DNA of 64,000 bases, from NCBI GenBank assembly GCA_013076295.1, contig RQOL01000906.1:434001-498000 (forward strand), given 5' to 3'. Position numbers and translations under genes: made by a program. The DNA is from Sanderia malayensis. Its lineage: Eukaryota; Cnidaria; Scyphozoa; Semaeostomeae; Pelagiidae. Shown here one piece after another: positions 11,036-49,335 of this stretch; position 1 is the first letter of the stretch, and every line of letters begins with the position of its first letter. Below the pieces are notes generated by a model. The model searched no databases, had not been told where the DNA came from, and saw nothing but the letters and a program-made list of their open reading frames with translations.

Positions 11036-14000
11036 ATGTTTAGAGCCGATGAATTTGAGGTATAATAAACTGTTTACTATTTTTCATATGATAAATTTTG
11101 CTAATTAGCCTAAGAATGCAATGTATCTTTGAGTATCAGTGATTAATGGGCCTTTGTTCTTTCAACACAACACAGAACGAAGATATTTAGCAAGTTTCCC
11201 CTTTCTGTTGTCTTGGCTGTGTCCAACAACCCTTCCCACCATCCTTATCCACATTCTAGTAGGCTCAAGAAGGATAGGTTGTCGACAGGTTCCTATCTTT
11301 TGTAGGAGCCCTTTGATCCAGTTAACTTTGTTGAGAGGGTTGCTGCAACAGTCTATGGGGGAGGATCAAAGGGAGGTATAGATGCTTTTGATCCTGTGAA
11401 ATTGAAAGAGAGCTTCAAGGAGACAATAGGATCACTGCAGAAACTGATGAAAGAGACGGAAGGAAGGATCACGAAACTCGAAAAAACATGTGCAGCAGAA
11501 GAAAAACAACATAAAGAAAATGTGTCGAGTATTGAGGAGCAATATCAAGTATAAAACTTTTAGAATTTTTTTTCATTTCTTTGGATTGTTACAATAAACT
11601 CTGCATGAAATGCACCAGAATGTTGGGAATAGGGGGCTTCACAGACACATTTCCCCAATATTTTAGAAAATTAACTAAAGTTTATTCATTGTGCCCTTCC
11701 AACTTTGAAATGTCTCTGACATCCCAGAAATTCACAGTTCATATATCACAAAGCTCACATGATAAGTTTTGTTAGGGGTGCAATGCCTTTTGAATGTTTG
11801 TTTCCACTATATATTTCCATTTTGTAATCTGTCCCAGGAGTCAATAAAAAAGTTTCATGATTTAGATGACAGAATAAATTCTGTTGCAACCAAAGTTGTT
11901 CACCTTGGAGATCAATTAGAGAATATAAGCACACCGAGACAAAGGGTTCAAGAAGCACAACAAGTCATGAAGTACTTCCAAGAGTTCAACTCTTCCGAAA
12001 CCATATCTGCAATTTTTCTCGAGCCAAATGAGGTGCATCGTGGTCCCATTTTGTTTCATATACAGTATAACTCCACCTTACAGCCATTTTATTAATATAG
12101 TTTCTTTTGTCTTTCCTTTGGCATTCTCTTAGGATTTCTCAGTTGCATTCCATTTGAAAAAATGTTATTTTCACCATTTTTGTTTCTCTTCTGACCATAT
12201 TATCAAGATTCTACTGTCTTTGCACTCTGGAAATATTTATCTAGCCATCTTAGTTTAATGATAATTTTGTCAATTTTGCAGGCACACAAGGCAGCACCAA
12301 TCATCTGTCAACTTTTCATGGTTTCACAGGAATTGCAAACAGAAGGGTGAGTTTTTTTGCTTTGCAAAACAAATTGGAATCATTACTAAATTGTTGCACT
12401 GTTACTTAAAAAACTCTTTGCACTTTTTCACGAGTTATTGACTTGATTTCTACTTTTTTTGTAGTTTCTTTCAGGTGAAGCTCAGAATTGCAGGTATGCA
12501 GAAAGGCATCCTCTGTTAATGGACATAAACTTTATGATGTAAAGCTACAGAATTTGTGAACATGATGTTGATTTATTTATTTTCTAGAATGGTATCACGC
12601 CATCGAAGACAATCTTCTGCTTGAGTTCAAGAAAGCATACCAGAAAGGTGATATAGATCACATGACGAAATGCGCGAATACTCTTTTACCATTTAAGGTA
12701 AAAATTGCCATTACTCCCCCCCCCCTTTCCCAACCTTCAACCTCGATGCCAATATCAATATCAATTCCAGAGAAAATCAAAGTAATATGTTTTGCACGAC
12801 AAAAAACATTTCATTTAACGCTTTTGATTTCGAAATCTGCAAGTTACGCCTCGTATGTTTTTCAGGTAAATGTGATGTGGTCTTGTTTTATAAACTAATT
12901 GCATTTGTTTGTTCATCATAGAAATATCAACAATGCTACGAAAATCTTATCGAAATGACTCTAGTTGTAAGTGATTTCCATGCATTTATCTTCTATATAC
13001 TTATCTTACCCTCCATCTCTTCTTTGCTTCTCTTACCATTCGGTTTTTACTTGCTTTACCGTCCGTTGTCCCGTCTATGCATTTTTCTTGCCGTTCGTCC
13101 ACACTAGTCGAAGCAGCATCTCACTTTCATCAAAGTGAAAACTTCTTGTTGCCCAATCTTCATTAATGTGCTTCTTAGCTCTTCGCGTGGTTTTCTTGGC
13201 ATGCTTGTCATGATTCGCATATCATTGCTTATTCCAATTAGAACAATTTTCTTCACGATGACGTCTTCCAAGATATCGTGCCTGCTTGCGAGCAGATCCA
13301 ACAAATTATCATCAAAGTTTTCGAAAACAATGCAGAAATGATTATGACGCAATTTGTGCAGACAGTATTCGAAAAGAAGGTTCAGGTAAAGTACCATAAT
13401 CATCATAATCAGCATCATTTTCATAATCACATTCAATCATTATCGTCATCATTGTCATCACCATAATCATACCATCATATCACGATAACCATGTTTATTA
13501 CTACTTATAGTCATAATTATAATCATCAGTACCAATATTTTTCAGGGCTATGTTTACAAACAGCTCGCCAAAAAGGATGACGACATCGAAGGGTATTTAG
13601 AGAGATTTGCACAACTTTACGGCAGGTAAGGTTCATACTGTGCTTCATACTATTCTTCTCAACCTAATACTTTGTCAGTCGAATCATCTTGTAGTTTAGC
13701 AGGCTAATTGTGCCGTGTACCTTCCTGTGCTTAATCTTTCCATATGTAGTTATTGGCATACGCCATTATGAGGTACGTGCAATTGTTTTCCCTTGCAGAG
13801 CTAAAGATGTGACTAAGAAGCTCTCTGAATTTCGCCTTGGGTCTGATTCGACATTCCTGGATCGTTTGAAAAGAAGTGTTTTTGTCAAATATTCATCTTC
13901 TTATATCAAGTATATTGCACCATGACTCTGTTATAAGTATTTAGTTTTATTATCGATCGAAGGATTTTGAATTATCTTTTCACGTTTTAATATCCTTTTC

Positions 14001-17000
14001 AATTTTTTCTTATAGCGATGAAATTGGTCATCTGGAAGGGCAATGCAAAGCTACGCTTGAAAAATTTTATTCCTCAATTGCCCATCAAAAGCGAGAAAAG
14101 GTTGAAACAAAACGGTGAGATCCGCAAGACTATCCTATCCCCGTCACTTTTTGATAGCTTTGGATAATCTATTTACTTTCACAGACACTTTTATTGGACG
14201 TTGTGGGATTCTTATGTTGGAATATATTGTTATAGCTGAACATGCATTTTGCTTCTCTTTGTTCTAGAATCTTCCCCGAAGGTATGATGCCCGACATGCC
14301 AGCATCCTTGCAAGAATTACAACGTCGAATTCCAGGCAGGTCTCACCATAGCTTGACCGAGAATCTTCTGTCACAAGAAGTAGCCGTAAATCTTTTGCAA
14401 GCTAATAAGGTGGCAATCAGGAGGTGTGAAATGGTAAGCAATTGTATTCCCCATTTCAGAAGCGTGTTAATTAGCATCAATACGAGAGCTAGTTTCTACC
14501 TTGTTCCATATTTTTGAGGTTCATAAGCTCTTGAAAGAACACGTTAGATACGCATACACGTTACAAGGGCTTAAACATGCGCTGTCCCCCAATTTTGTTG
14601 GCTTTCTTTCAACTGACAAGCTATTTAAAATAATTGAGCTGTTTTTAGAATTGATCAGCGGATGATAAATTGTTTTAAGTTACAGCCTATTACACTGTCA
14701 TTTCCTCATTTTACATTGTTATTTTCAGTTGTCGAATCCATCTGAACTTCCAAACAATGCTTTCAAGATATTCTCTGTATTACTTAAATATCTTGGAGAA
14801 GATCATTTTGAATATGCCATTGATATGACCTTGCAAGGTATTTCACGAGTCTCTTTTTTTCATGATCTACGGTATATTCTTAGATTATGTGGCCCTTTGA
14901 ATTATGACTTTTACTTGCATGTTAAGCTGTGTGTGGCTTGTCTTAATCTTTATCTCTTAAGCCCTTACTTTGAAAACTCGACTCAGTAACAACAAATGCT
15001 TCTTCCATTTTAGTTTTGCCTTCTTCTGAGCCAAGGTCAGCCCCTGATCTGCTGTTCTTGAATGTTTTGCACCAATCGAACACGGTCTTCCATTTGATGG
15101 AAAAGCACTTCACTGATTTCATCTTGAGATCCATTGGTTCATCACCTGTTTACAGTGAATGCGCACAAAAGAAAAAATCATTGATTGATCAACTCGAAGG
15201 CAAGCTTGATCAAGGAATGGAAAAGTAATCCCTTTTCTTTCTTGCTACCAGTATTAACTTGTTTCTCAGATTTGTCGAGAAATCATATTTTCACAATCAA
15301 ACTGCTTTTTTGAAACTTCTTTTTACAACCGAGGAAGAAGAGCTAGCTAGCAAATTCAAATATTATCCGAATGCTTGTTTTCTTTGTTCAGAATATTATC
15401 GTGTATTGTTGGATATGTAAAGCACATTTTGAGCACAGAGCAGAAGAAGTCAGACTTCAAAACAGAAGATGCAGACGATAAAAAGTTAACACCAACGTCA
15501 CAAACAAATGCAAGTATAATTTGAATTCACGAATGCTGTGTTTTATAAACTCACAAAGGAGCTGAATTAGAACATATATTTTCCTTATTGGTCATTAATC
15601 TGGGATGGGACACAGTATGGAAGCATAATCAATGCATCGAAACGCAGTGTGTTGGATGCCAAGTAGAAATAAAGGGTTTGATCGAATTAATGAGATTTTG
15701 AGTTATCAAGGGTCAAACTGCATGCACGAAGCAACCCAGGATAGGTGAGAATTGAGGAGTTCTAGATTACGTTCTGGGGAAAATTGAATAATAGACATTT
15801 GCTTTCCTCAACTTTGAATCTCTTGCGTTGCGATTAATGGTTTCCCCTTTAAACACCATTTAGGCTTCTAAGAAGGCATGTGCATACATCAATGAGGTGA
15901 TACCCATCATTAAAGATTCGCTTGATGGAAAGAACTTGGAAGTTGTCCTGACAGAAATTGGTGTGAGATTTCACAAGACACTTTTGGATCATTTGCATCA
16001 GTTTACGTACACAAGCAATGGTGTGGATCGTTATTTTATGCACTTCACTTTTGGCTATTCTCTTTTTTCTTGTCTTTTCTTAATTTCCTTCTACGTTCTC
16101 TTCCTGCCTATTTTCATATCATATGTCTCTTGCCTTGTATCCTTTGTCTCTTGAGTTATGCATTTATTGTTGTTATTTTACTCGTTGTTATTTTCTTGTC
16201 TTCGTAATTATGAATGGTAAGAGTACCTGAACTCTTGTTCATACTACAACCAAAAGACATTAAATATTTTTATGGATTTTAGGCGGAATGACTGCACTTT
16301 TCGACATAAATGAATACCGCCACACAATGAAACAACTGCAGGCAAGTTCATGCTAAGATTTTCCAGAAATATTTTCTTAGATCTGAATTAAGCATTACCA
16401 TGGTTTTGATTTTAGATTCAATTTTTTGATTTGGATCATATTAATTAAGAATGATTTTCAATGTACATATTTTAAATTTCCAGAATCCTATGTTGACTAA
16501 TTTATTTACAACGACCAGTGCTTTGGTTGACCTTTTCGTTGTGCGTCCTGAAAATCTCAAAGATGTTTGCTCAAGTGAACATTTGGTAAGTATTTTTTCT
16601 TCATATACACATTTTTTATTTCATGTATTTTATAGGACAGTTGTGCTCGGTTCTTCGAAACGTTAAGAAAGTTCGGGTCTCGATCTTTGAAACCCAAGAA
16701 AGTTGAACATTTTGGATTCAACATTTCAATGGAAATTGCCGTGCAAGAGTAAAATTGCTTTTCAGAATTCGTAGTTATTGTCAGTCATATTAATATCATG
16801 GTTATGTATATATTTTGAGATAAGTTGTTGTCTTGCTTTTACGTTGTTCACAGATTTCATGACGTTGTCATACTCTTCATTTACTACTTATTATTCCAAA
16901 TGTTGATGCCTTGTACCTTTTAATCAAACTCCTCAAGTCATCATATCTTTTTATTATTAATTACTTATTTCTTATCTCATATCAGGCTGAACTTGATAGA

Positions 17001-17072
17001 TCGGTTCAACACCAATTTATTCAACTGAGAGCAGACTATAAGACTGCAAAGATTGCCAAGATCTTTGCTTGA
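11036..17072 (+). CDS. EXOC5: Exocyst complex component 5 (Sec10)
   Basis: Nineteen exons join in frame to 717 aa (human 708): 11036-11059, 11306-11548, 11838-12032, 12282-12346, 12465-12493, 12588-12697, 12922-12966, 13242-13385, 13546-13625, 13799-13909, 14016-14114, 14268-14433, 14729-14837, 15014-15224, 15392-15509, 15864-16020, 16283-16341, 16484-16585, 16986-17072. Landmarks: GGGSKGGIDAFDP, ATKVVHLGDQLENISTPRQR (central-helix region), LLSQEVAVNLLQ, STEQKKSDFK, DGKNLEVVLTEIGVRFH and the C-terminal FIQLRADYKTAKIAKIFA. EXOC5 is a rod-like subunit of the octameric exocyst that tethers secretory vesicles to the plasma membrane. Introns 15 and 17 start with GC instead of GT. An ATTAAA at 17151 may be the poly(A) signal. 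Confidence 0.95.
13390..13530. repeat. (ATC/ATAATC)-rich low-complexity DNA in EXOC5 intron 8
   Basis: Imperfect trinucleotide-like repeats of cat/aatcat over about 140 bp; no coding or structural role is visible. Confidence 0.6.
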
Positions 17073-18401
17073 TAACATTACTTCTTTGCGCAGAAAGAAA
17101 AACAAAACTCTCTTTATAATTTAGTGTTGATCAATTTATTTTTATTTCTTATTAAAATAGAGAGTATTTTCAGATTATTTTTAGATGTATTCTTTACAGC
17201 TCAATCAAAACCTCGACTAGCATAGCTCACATGTAGGCCGTATTTTCTTTGCCAGGTTAGGTTCGTTGTCGAGTCTTAAAAATCCATATCACAAGCGTAA
17301 TAGGCAATTCAAAGTTGTATTTGCAGCAGGTGCAGCAATTGAACTCCAGAGAGTTTTTCAGCCCAATTTACAATGTAAGTCTATGCCAGGACCATCTCAT
17401 CGAGATTTTGTTATCTGCAGTGATTCGATCAAGATAACTACAATTTTGAGTATTTTTTGAAGATTGCTATTCTTGCCAATGCTTGATCAGATAAACACAG
17501 TACAGGTCACTTTGTCTTTTTGCAGACTCAACACTTGCTTTATATACCTTAGAATGCTTCAAACGCGTTTTTAAATCATCCCGGTTCCTACCGGGGAGCA
17601 TTTGAAAGAGGGTGCTTTAAAGTGGGACGTTTATTGAACTTTGTAATCGAATAAAGGACTGCAGCGTTCATGCAATGACACACGTTCACACAGCTTGTCA
17701 CCGTATGTACAATGTTTTAATTTAATCTTTGTATAATTGTATAACATAATAGCATGTAGTTGTGTGTGCCGATTCCCTCTAAAATGTTTCAAGGATTTGA
17801 GAGACGTTTAAATAAGATGTAATTTATTCAAAGTATTACGGTGCAGAGTTCTGGGTGCATATAGAAGCAACGTATTGCTTTTCCTGTATTACTTTTAATT
17901 TGGGCCAACAACATGCAGACAGCTAGCAAATCTGGTGTTTAGTTATTGAGGCTAAATGAACCCGTTTCGAAATGGCATGATTTCTTACAGGCGTGCTTTC
18001 AACCGCATCTTTTTATCACCAAATAAGGTTTAAACTGAAGATTAATGGCCTTCGCTTTGCTAGGTTTTTGACCTGATTTCAAGTGCATAGCAAATTTACA
18101 CGACCAATCATTGTTCAGCTGCGTTTGATACGAACGAAACAACATGACAACAGGTGACATGAATCTTTTCACATCTGAAGCAGAACGTATTTTGACTGGT
18201 ATTGGAGAAGTCGAGCATATTCCATTACTGCGCTGCATTCACTCTCCACACAAAGGTCTTTTGTAAATATAAGGGCATTGTCGCTGTGGTATTGTGATCA
18301 ACTATAAACTGAGAATATCTTGCTTGCCTGAAATTGAATTCAAACACGCTCAAACAAGGAGCTGTCTATGTTCTGTTCCACCTTTTTGTACATGCAAGGT
18401 G
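17073..18401. other. Intergenic region EXOC5 to S9 peptidase
   Basis: About 1.3 kb with no ORF that splices into a recognisable product. The S9 frame is open upstream of its ATG to 18294 but has no earlier ATG there. No clear promoter element or repeat is recognised. Confidence 0.4.
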
Positions 18402-21400
18402 ATGGGCAATTCTAACTACGATGTCGCGCATCGAGAAGGCGGCGATTCGCGTCGAGTGCGAAAATCCAGACTGTTCATCTTCGTTGTTCTATTCGTAATT
18501 CTACTCGTGGCTACGGGACTTCTTTCTGGCCTGTTGTCCGCAAAGTACGAAAGAGACAAGATTGCAGCTCGCAGAGGCACGGCTTGTGAACAACAAAAGG
18601 AAAAACGAGATAATGCAGGTATGGCTATGTTTATTGTTTTTATGTATATTTTTCTTACATACATCTGGAGAAATGATGGCTGTTCAGTGTGCAAGCCAAG
18701 TAAATCATTCGAGTCTGGGAATCGCTAGAAAAGCATTATCTTAGCTTATCTTTGAAAAGCAATGTCGTTGTGGCCTTGATTGATATCAATTGTATTTCAA
18801 GCATGGGATAGATTGTACCTCAAAAATCAGGTAGCTATGCGGACCGTGACGCCACATTGCGCAGCTATTTTCTGTGATCACAAGGGTCACTTAAAGCAGC
18901 TGGTTGGCCATTAAAACTTTATTTTCATGGCAACTTATTTGCACACAGCATTTGCGGATTGCAGGTCAATTTTCTTCTTTTGTAAGTTTCAGCTGTCGTT
19001 ACACAAGCAAAGTGGATAAACAGGATCGCTTCAAATCCTTGTTGCTTGCCTCGCTTAAAATCAAGCTTTTCTTGAAATGGTTTTCAATAGAATAGTACTT
19101 TTTGTTTCATGCATATTTTGTTCCTTCTTTTTGGAATCAACTGCCTGATCTTTGTACCTTGTGAAAGAGACAAAGATAGGCGGGACTTCTCAACAGCGGG
19201 ACTTCCTTTTCCTTCTTTTGTCTTGTCGTTGTCTTGTCTGTCCCTTTGTGGTACGTCACTCATGCAAAAACCTAGGCCCAGGCTCAGAAAAGTTTTGCAT
19301 CTCAGTGCACGCACGCTCTTTCGTGCAGCGACAACAGCCTGAATGCGCACCTTGTGCCTCCTTATGCCATTAAGGAATATAAACCATATACCATTTATCT
19401 AGAATGTCGTCCTCTCCCGCAGCAAATGTCCAAACTGCTCCTTACGGGAGCTGGAAGAGCCCCCTGACAAGTAAAGTTGTTAGCAGCAGCTCGATAGCTT
19501 TTCAAGATCTCAGAGTTGATCCAACAGATCCAGGTAGATATCTTTGTCATTATAATTCTTTCTGCTCTGCTGTCGTGTATTTAACGCCCAATCCAATACC
19601 GCAGAAATATGCAATAAACGCAACTCCTTTTAATTATCTCTTCTAATAAACGCCCCTTGCGGCGTATTTCAATACAACTCTCATCGTGAAGAATGCATTC
19701 ATGCGGATTGCGGTGCGGTTAGTTATTATACAGTTGTTGTTGTATACTTTGCAGCAACCAATAAAAGTGTTGATATCGGGAAAGAGAGGGGGCAAGGAAT
19801 AACTAAAGGCAATCTGCAAACCCTTCAGATTTGAATTCTATGTGGGCAATGTTTTGATTTTGGATGAAAATTTTTCAATAATTTCTCTAAAACTTCTAAT
19901 AGAATATTCTTTCATGTTTTCAGAGAGTGTCTACTGGTCAGAACTTCGTCCAGACCAGGGTGGCATCAAAGTGATCTTCTCCTTCAAGACAGGAGACCAA
20001 CAACCCACACAATGGACACCACAGACAATGAGCTGTAACTCAAGGGTCCACGAATACGGAGGTGGTGCATTCATTGTTTACAATAAAGTTGTTTATTTCA
20101 TCAACCAAAAAGACCAGGCAATCTACTCACAGAGCTCTCCATCTGCCCAGCCATCACAAGTTACCAGGGAAGACGCAGATGCCAGATATGCAGATTGTGA
20201 CTATCACAAGTGGTCCCAGAAGCTCATCTGTGTCAAGGAGGACCACAGTGGTGTAAAACGTGGAACAAAGAAGGAAGCAGATAACACAATAGTGATTGTT
20301 GACATTGCAACAAGAGCTGAAAAAACTTTGGTAAGATCAAACTTGATAACATTCACCTTTCCATATTTTTGCACATTAGTTTTTCTGTGTATTTGTCCCT
20401 GTAAACCAACCATAACTACTTTATTTTCAAAATATGGAAAATATCATCATAATCCTTTTTTTTAGGTTTATGGCACAGATTTCTATGCCTCGCCAAGGGT
20501 ATCTGCAGATGGCAGTAAGCTGATCTGGATGCAATGGGCACATCCTAACATGGTAAGCCAAAAGCCATCAAAGTTTCAGGTAATTGTCCATGGGTTAGAG
20601 GAAGTACACATTAATTTAATGTTATAATTCATTAATTTAATTTCAGCCATGGGATGATACAAATATATATACTGCAAATTTCAATTTTGATCACTCTGAG
20701 CTTGATAAAGGCTCACTTAAAAAGGTATTTGTATATTTATTTCTTATTCTCTCCCCCCCCCCAGCTCAATTGAAATCACCAATTGGTCTCCAACACTTTA
20801 CATTTAATGCTTTTGCTTCCCATTATCACTTTCTGCTTGCTTATTTCAACCCTTTATTATTTTTTAAGTTATGTTTTTAAATCAAGTTTTTATAATTATA
20901 GTTTATTTTTTATAAAGAGAGAATAAAAAACAAAAATTTTTATATTGAAATATTGTCCCCACTTGTTTTTGTCTTTTAAAATAATTTTTCAGAGAGTAAT
21001 AAGACATCAACCTGACTGCTGAAGTGCTTATATTTTAGCAATGCAATTTCTGTTGACTCTCTTCTTTGTCAAAGTTCTTCATTTGTATCTTGATTAGCTA
21101 CAGCAACATGTAACAGAGCATGATAAACTTGTCATTTGGCGCCGTTAGTGATTGACTTTGATGTATCTTCTAGGTGATTGGGCGTTCGGGTTTGAATGTA
21201 ATGTCCCCAAACTGGGATGTAGACGGCAGCTATTTATATATATCGGATGAAACCAATTGGTGGAATATATACAGACAGAGTGGTGACGGGAAAAAGAATT
21301 TGTTTGAAAAGGACATGGACTTTGGCCAGCCTCAGTGGAAACTTGGTGGCAATTTGTTCTCAGTGAATTCAAAAGGTGACATTGTGTTCATTTATGACAA

Positions 21401-23642
21401 GGTAATAATACAAACATTATTAAATCAGTTATTAAGTTATGAAGTTATTTCCTTGCATTGCATAATTAACTCATATATTATTGTCCGCAACGTAAGGTGT
21501 TTTATGTTTATGTACATCATTTACATTGGACGCAGCTCCAGTGGGTGGGAGGGAGGTAAAAAGCGTAATTCTAGCTACAACACTGCTTTTCCTCTATCTT
21601 TTTTAGACCCCAGCCATCATTGATCGAAACACAGGAGAAGTGGAGAAATTGCCATCAGACAACAGACATGCGAATGATGTTCTTTTCTCTCCAACTGGCA
21701 AATACGTCTATTTTCTTGGCTACAGCCCTGTTGCGCCAGCTGCAATTCTTCGAATTGAAATTGCGCAAAAATCCGCTTCTGTAGTGAGACTTTCATCGTC
21801 TCTGCCTGTGGATAGTGGTTATCTAACGGAGCCAGAGAAGATGTCATTTCCTACAGACAGTGGTAAAAGCGTGGCTTACGGATACCTGTATCTTCCAAAG
21901 GTCAATTTTCAGAAAAGTTATTTCTCTCGCTTTGTTTACAAGTTTATGTAAGGCTATGGTCTCTCTCGCTCTAACTTTCTGTTGTAATTTTTGCTCTCAC
22001 GTGCCATCTCAAATTTACTATCTGTCTTAGGTACTCTTTCAAGCTCACTGTGGCGTCATTTTTTGTTTTACTCGTGGTGGTGACACAATTTATGCAGAAC
22101 ATTTACAGAACATATTTCTTACAGAACAAAGACTTCAAAGCTCCTGAAGGCACCAAGCCACCTTTGCTGATTATGGCACATGGCGGACCAACAGCCAGTG
22201 CCGACCTTGCATTGGACTTTGAGAAACAATACTACACGTCACGTGGTTTTGCCATACTTGATGTCGATTACCGAGGCAGTACTGGTTATGGTAGGGCATA
22301 CAGGACCTCTCTTTATCGAAAGTAAGTTATCATTATTATCAGAAGGGGACGTTTGAAACTAGACCGTGCTATTTGATGCATTTATGCTAGACCATTATCT
22401 AGCATAGGAGAATGCTATGCTAGATAATGGTCACTAGATTGGAAAACCAATTTTATATTGATGCTCTCTGTTGACTATGGCTAGATACAATGGAATATCA
22501 GTGTTTACTTTGTCTCTATAGCTGGGGACTTTATGACATGGAAGATTGTGCAAATGGTGCATCGTACCTCGCTTATCAGATGAAGGTCGTCGATCCAGCG
22601 AAACTCGCTATTACTGGCGGTTCGGCCGGGGGCTACACGACATTGACCAGCCTCACTTTCACGGATGTTTTTGCGGCAGGCTCGAGTCATTACGGCATTT
22701 CGGACGTGTTGGTTTTGATAAACGAAACGCACAAATTCGAGAGTCGCTACATTGATTATCTGCTCGCACCTGGTGAAGAAGGCCGCAATTTGGCCGTGGC
22801 CAGATCGCCGATCTATCATCTTGATAAGCTGAAAAAACCTATTGTTTTCTTTCAAGGCGAGCTAGATAAGGTAGGTAAGGGTAAGGGGACATGTATTCAT
22901 TTTCGTGAGGAAGTATTTCCACCCGAATTATTCCTGAAGGAACTTTCATGGGAATTTTAGAGACCTCAAGAAGATCTCTTTGAGACCTTGTATAGATTTC
23001 TTTGATATTTCGTATAGATCGTAGAGAAGCATTTAGGCATTAAGCATAATAATATCATTGCAATTCGAACGCATTGATAGTAGAATTTTAATGCTTTGTT
23101 TTCTTTTTCTAGGTTGTGCCTAAGAACCAGGCAGAAAAGATGTTCGAAGCGATCAAAGCCAAGGGGCTTCCATGCGCTTTCATTCTCTTCCAAGGTAGAA
23201 GAGTTAGGCAATGCCTCCCCTATAATGCTTCTTTACGTCAATGCTCAAACATTACGATGCACTTTAGACAGTGCTAATAAAAGCCTTGTATGTATTGGTG
23301 GATAGGTATTAGTAGCTATTGGTGTTGATGGATTTTCTGTTTCTCAAGGTGAATATCATGGCTTTGCAAAAGCAGAAAATAAGCAGAAGGCACTCGATGG
23401 AGAATTTTATTTTTTCTCCAAATTATTAAAATTTGAAGCAGCCGATAAAGATATCGAGGTAATTCTGCAAGTGACAACAATTTTAGCGCTTCTATATTTG
23501 TCAAAACCTTTTGGAAAATTCTGGCACTTGATATTATCAATGTCTTTGTCTTTTTATAGCTTATTTTTATAGCTGTGTTTATTTATAGCTACTTTTCATT
23601 GAATTTTTTCAGATTCCAATCGAAAATCTGCCTTCAAATTAA
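18402..23642 (+). CDS. Membrane-anchored S9-family (prolyl-oligopeptidase fold) peptidase
   Basis: Twelve exons join in frame to 729 aa: 18402-18618, 19423-19533, 19924-20330, 20466-20552, 20647-20724, 21174-21401, 21607-21900, 22125-22321, 22522-22870, 23113-23194, 23349-23458, 23613-23642. Exon 1 encodes a short basic cytosolic tail (RRVRKSR) and one transmembrane helix ([18 protein letters not shown]), predicting type II topology. The rest is a beta-propeller followed by an alpha/beta hydrolase. Visible are the oxyanion-region HGGPT, nucleophile [20 protein letters not shown], catalytic Asp in GELDKVVP and catalytic His in [15 protein letters not shown] with GGSAGGYTT is the signature I recall from a plant/bacterial S9 group, not DPP4 (GWSYGG). 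Substrate is unknown; removal of N-terminal dipeptides or acyl-amino acids is typical. Exon 1 to exon 2 matches in phase but needs RNA support. Confidence 0.85.
22390..22432. repeat. 17-bp perfect inverted repeat in S9 peptidase intron 8
   Basis: GACCATTATCTAGCATA (22390-22406) and its exact complement (22416-22432) flank a 9-nt loop. It could form a short hairpin in RNA. Confidence 0.8.
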
Positions 23643-24196
23643 CGTGGCATTTCTGCTCAGTGAAATTATTAATTGGTTTAGTGATAGAGACGGTGGAATC
23701 AGTAGCTACATATCCTACATTTTTAGTTATGAATAATTGTTTTAATTACCGCAACAGTTTAAAACTGTCATGGTGCACTCGATAGCTGCGCAGAGCAGCT
23801 TGAAAAAGACAACTTTTAAAATTAATTTCTTAGTCTATTTGAATTTATTTATTTTACCTGTGATTTAAGCGGGAAATTGCGGTTTTGAAGTCCTGCTAAC
23901 TTTATCTTACAACACTTAATCACATCTTGCGTTTTCCTTATGCTACAGTCAATAAAAAGTGCAGTTTTCTATTCACTGCGTTTGGATCTATATAAATATA
24001 CAATATGTGAAATTAAGAATGAAATTTCATCATCCACTCCAAGACATAATATGAAGTACCAGCATATCGTGATCATCAATGAACTGTGAGGTCATGAAGA
24101 CTGCGGAGGCAACATTACATATTTGGCATCCCATTTAATTTACTACTGCACGTGGAACTTTTGTAAATGATTTCCTGATTCAGGTATTTACCAAAC
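23643..24196. other. Spacer S9 peptidase to MTR, with poly(A) signal
   Basis: Same-strand genes separated by 554 bp. AATAAA at 23951-23956 is a plausible poly(A) signal for the S9 gene, leaving about 240 bp for the MTR promoter and 5'UTR. Confidence 0.5.
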
Positions 24197-48720
<24,524 letters not shown>

Positions 48721-49335
48721 TGCCCCATTCCCCCTCCCCTTCAGCCCAAATAAATTTGCTCTGACTTTAACACAGTAACTTGTTAGTATATCCATTTCTA
48801 TGACGACCTGTTGATTCTTACAAGTCGTTACATTTTTAGGGAAATATTTATAATAAGGTCTTATTTATTAGAATTTAAAAAACCTAACATGCCAAGCTAC
48901 TTGTGTGGTTTTATCTTTAGGTGAATGAAGTTATATATCTATGTTTTGTCAAAATCAGGATATCTGTATAAAATATAGTGAAAATTTTACTCAAATAAGA
49001 GACAGTGCTTTTTCGTATTTTTTCTTCAAGTCATTTTTACAGCTGTTGCCAAATGCTAAATCTTATGAAGCATAGCTCAAGTTTTCCCCCACGTGTCAGT
49101 CACTAATCCCCGCTTTATCCAAGTGTATTTGTACGTTGCTTGCAACTACTTCAAATGCGTTTTGAAAATTGGGCTTCAAGTAAAACAATTATAAAGAAAG
49201 TGGCTTATTTAATTTGCACAATCTTGATTTGACGAATTTTCTTGCAAGTGTGTTTGCTTTGGGAATTGCATAAATGAGCATGACAGTGCCAGCAATTTCT
49301 GAACATTGGTTTTTTATTCACCAACTGCATACAAA
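48721..49335. other. Spacer MTR to ShKT-protease, with MTR poly(A) signal
   Basis: AATAAA at 48749-48754 lies about 30 nt after the MTR stop, which would give a very short 3'UTR. The remaining ~580 bp is AT-rich with no ORF or repeat recognised, and includes the protease promoter. Confidence 0.5.

Noticed and set aside
15514..15530. GT donor alternative for EXOC5 exon 15 (A|GTATAA at 15514)
   Set aside because: It would give phase 1, incompatible with the next exon. The GC donor at 15510 restores frame and the conserved TNA..CAY alignment.
19404..19646. Separate start of the S9 gene at an ATG at 19404
   Set aside because: The CAG acceptor at 19422 joins exon 1 in exact phase, and the propeller start ([10 protein letters not shown]) lies after it. 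A soluble alternative isoform is possible but less favoured.
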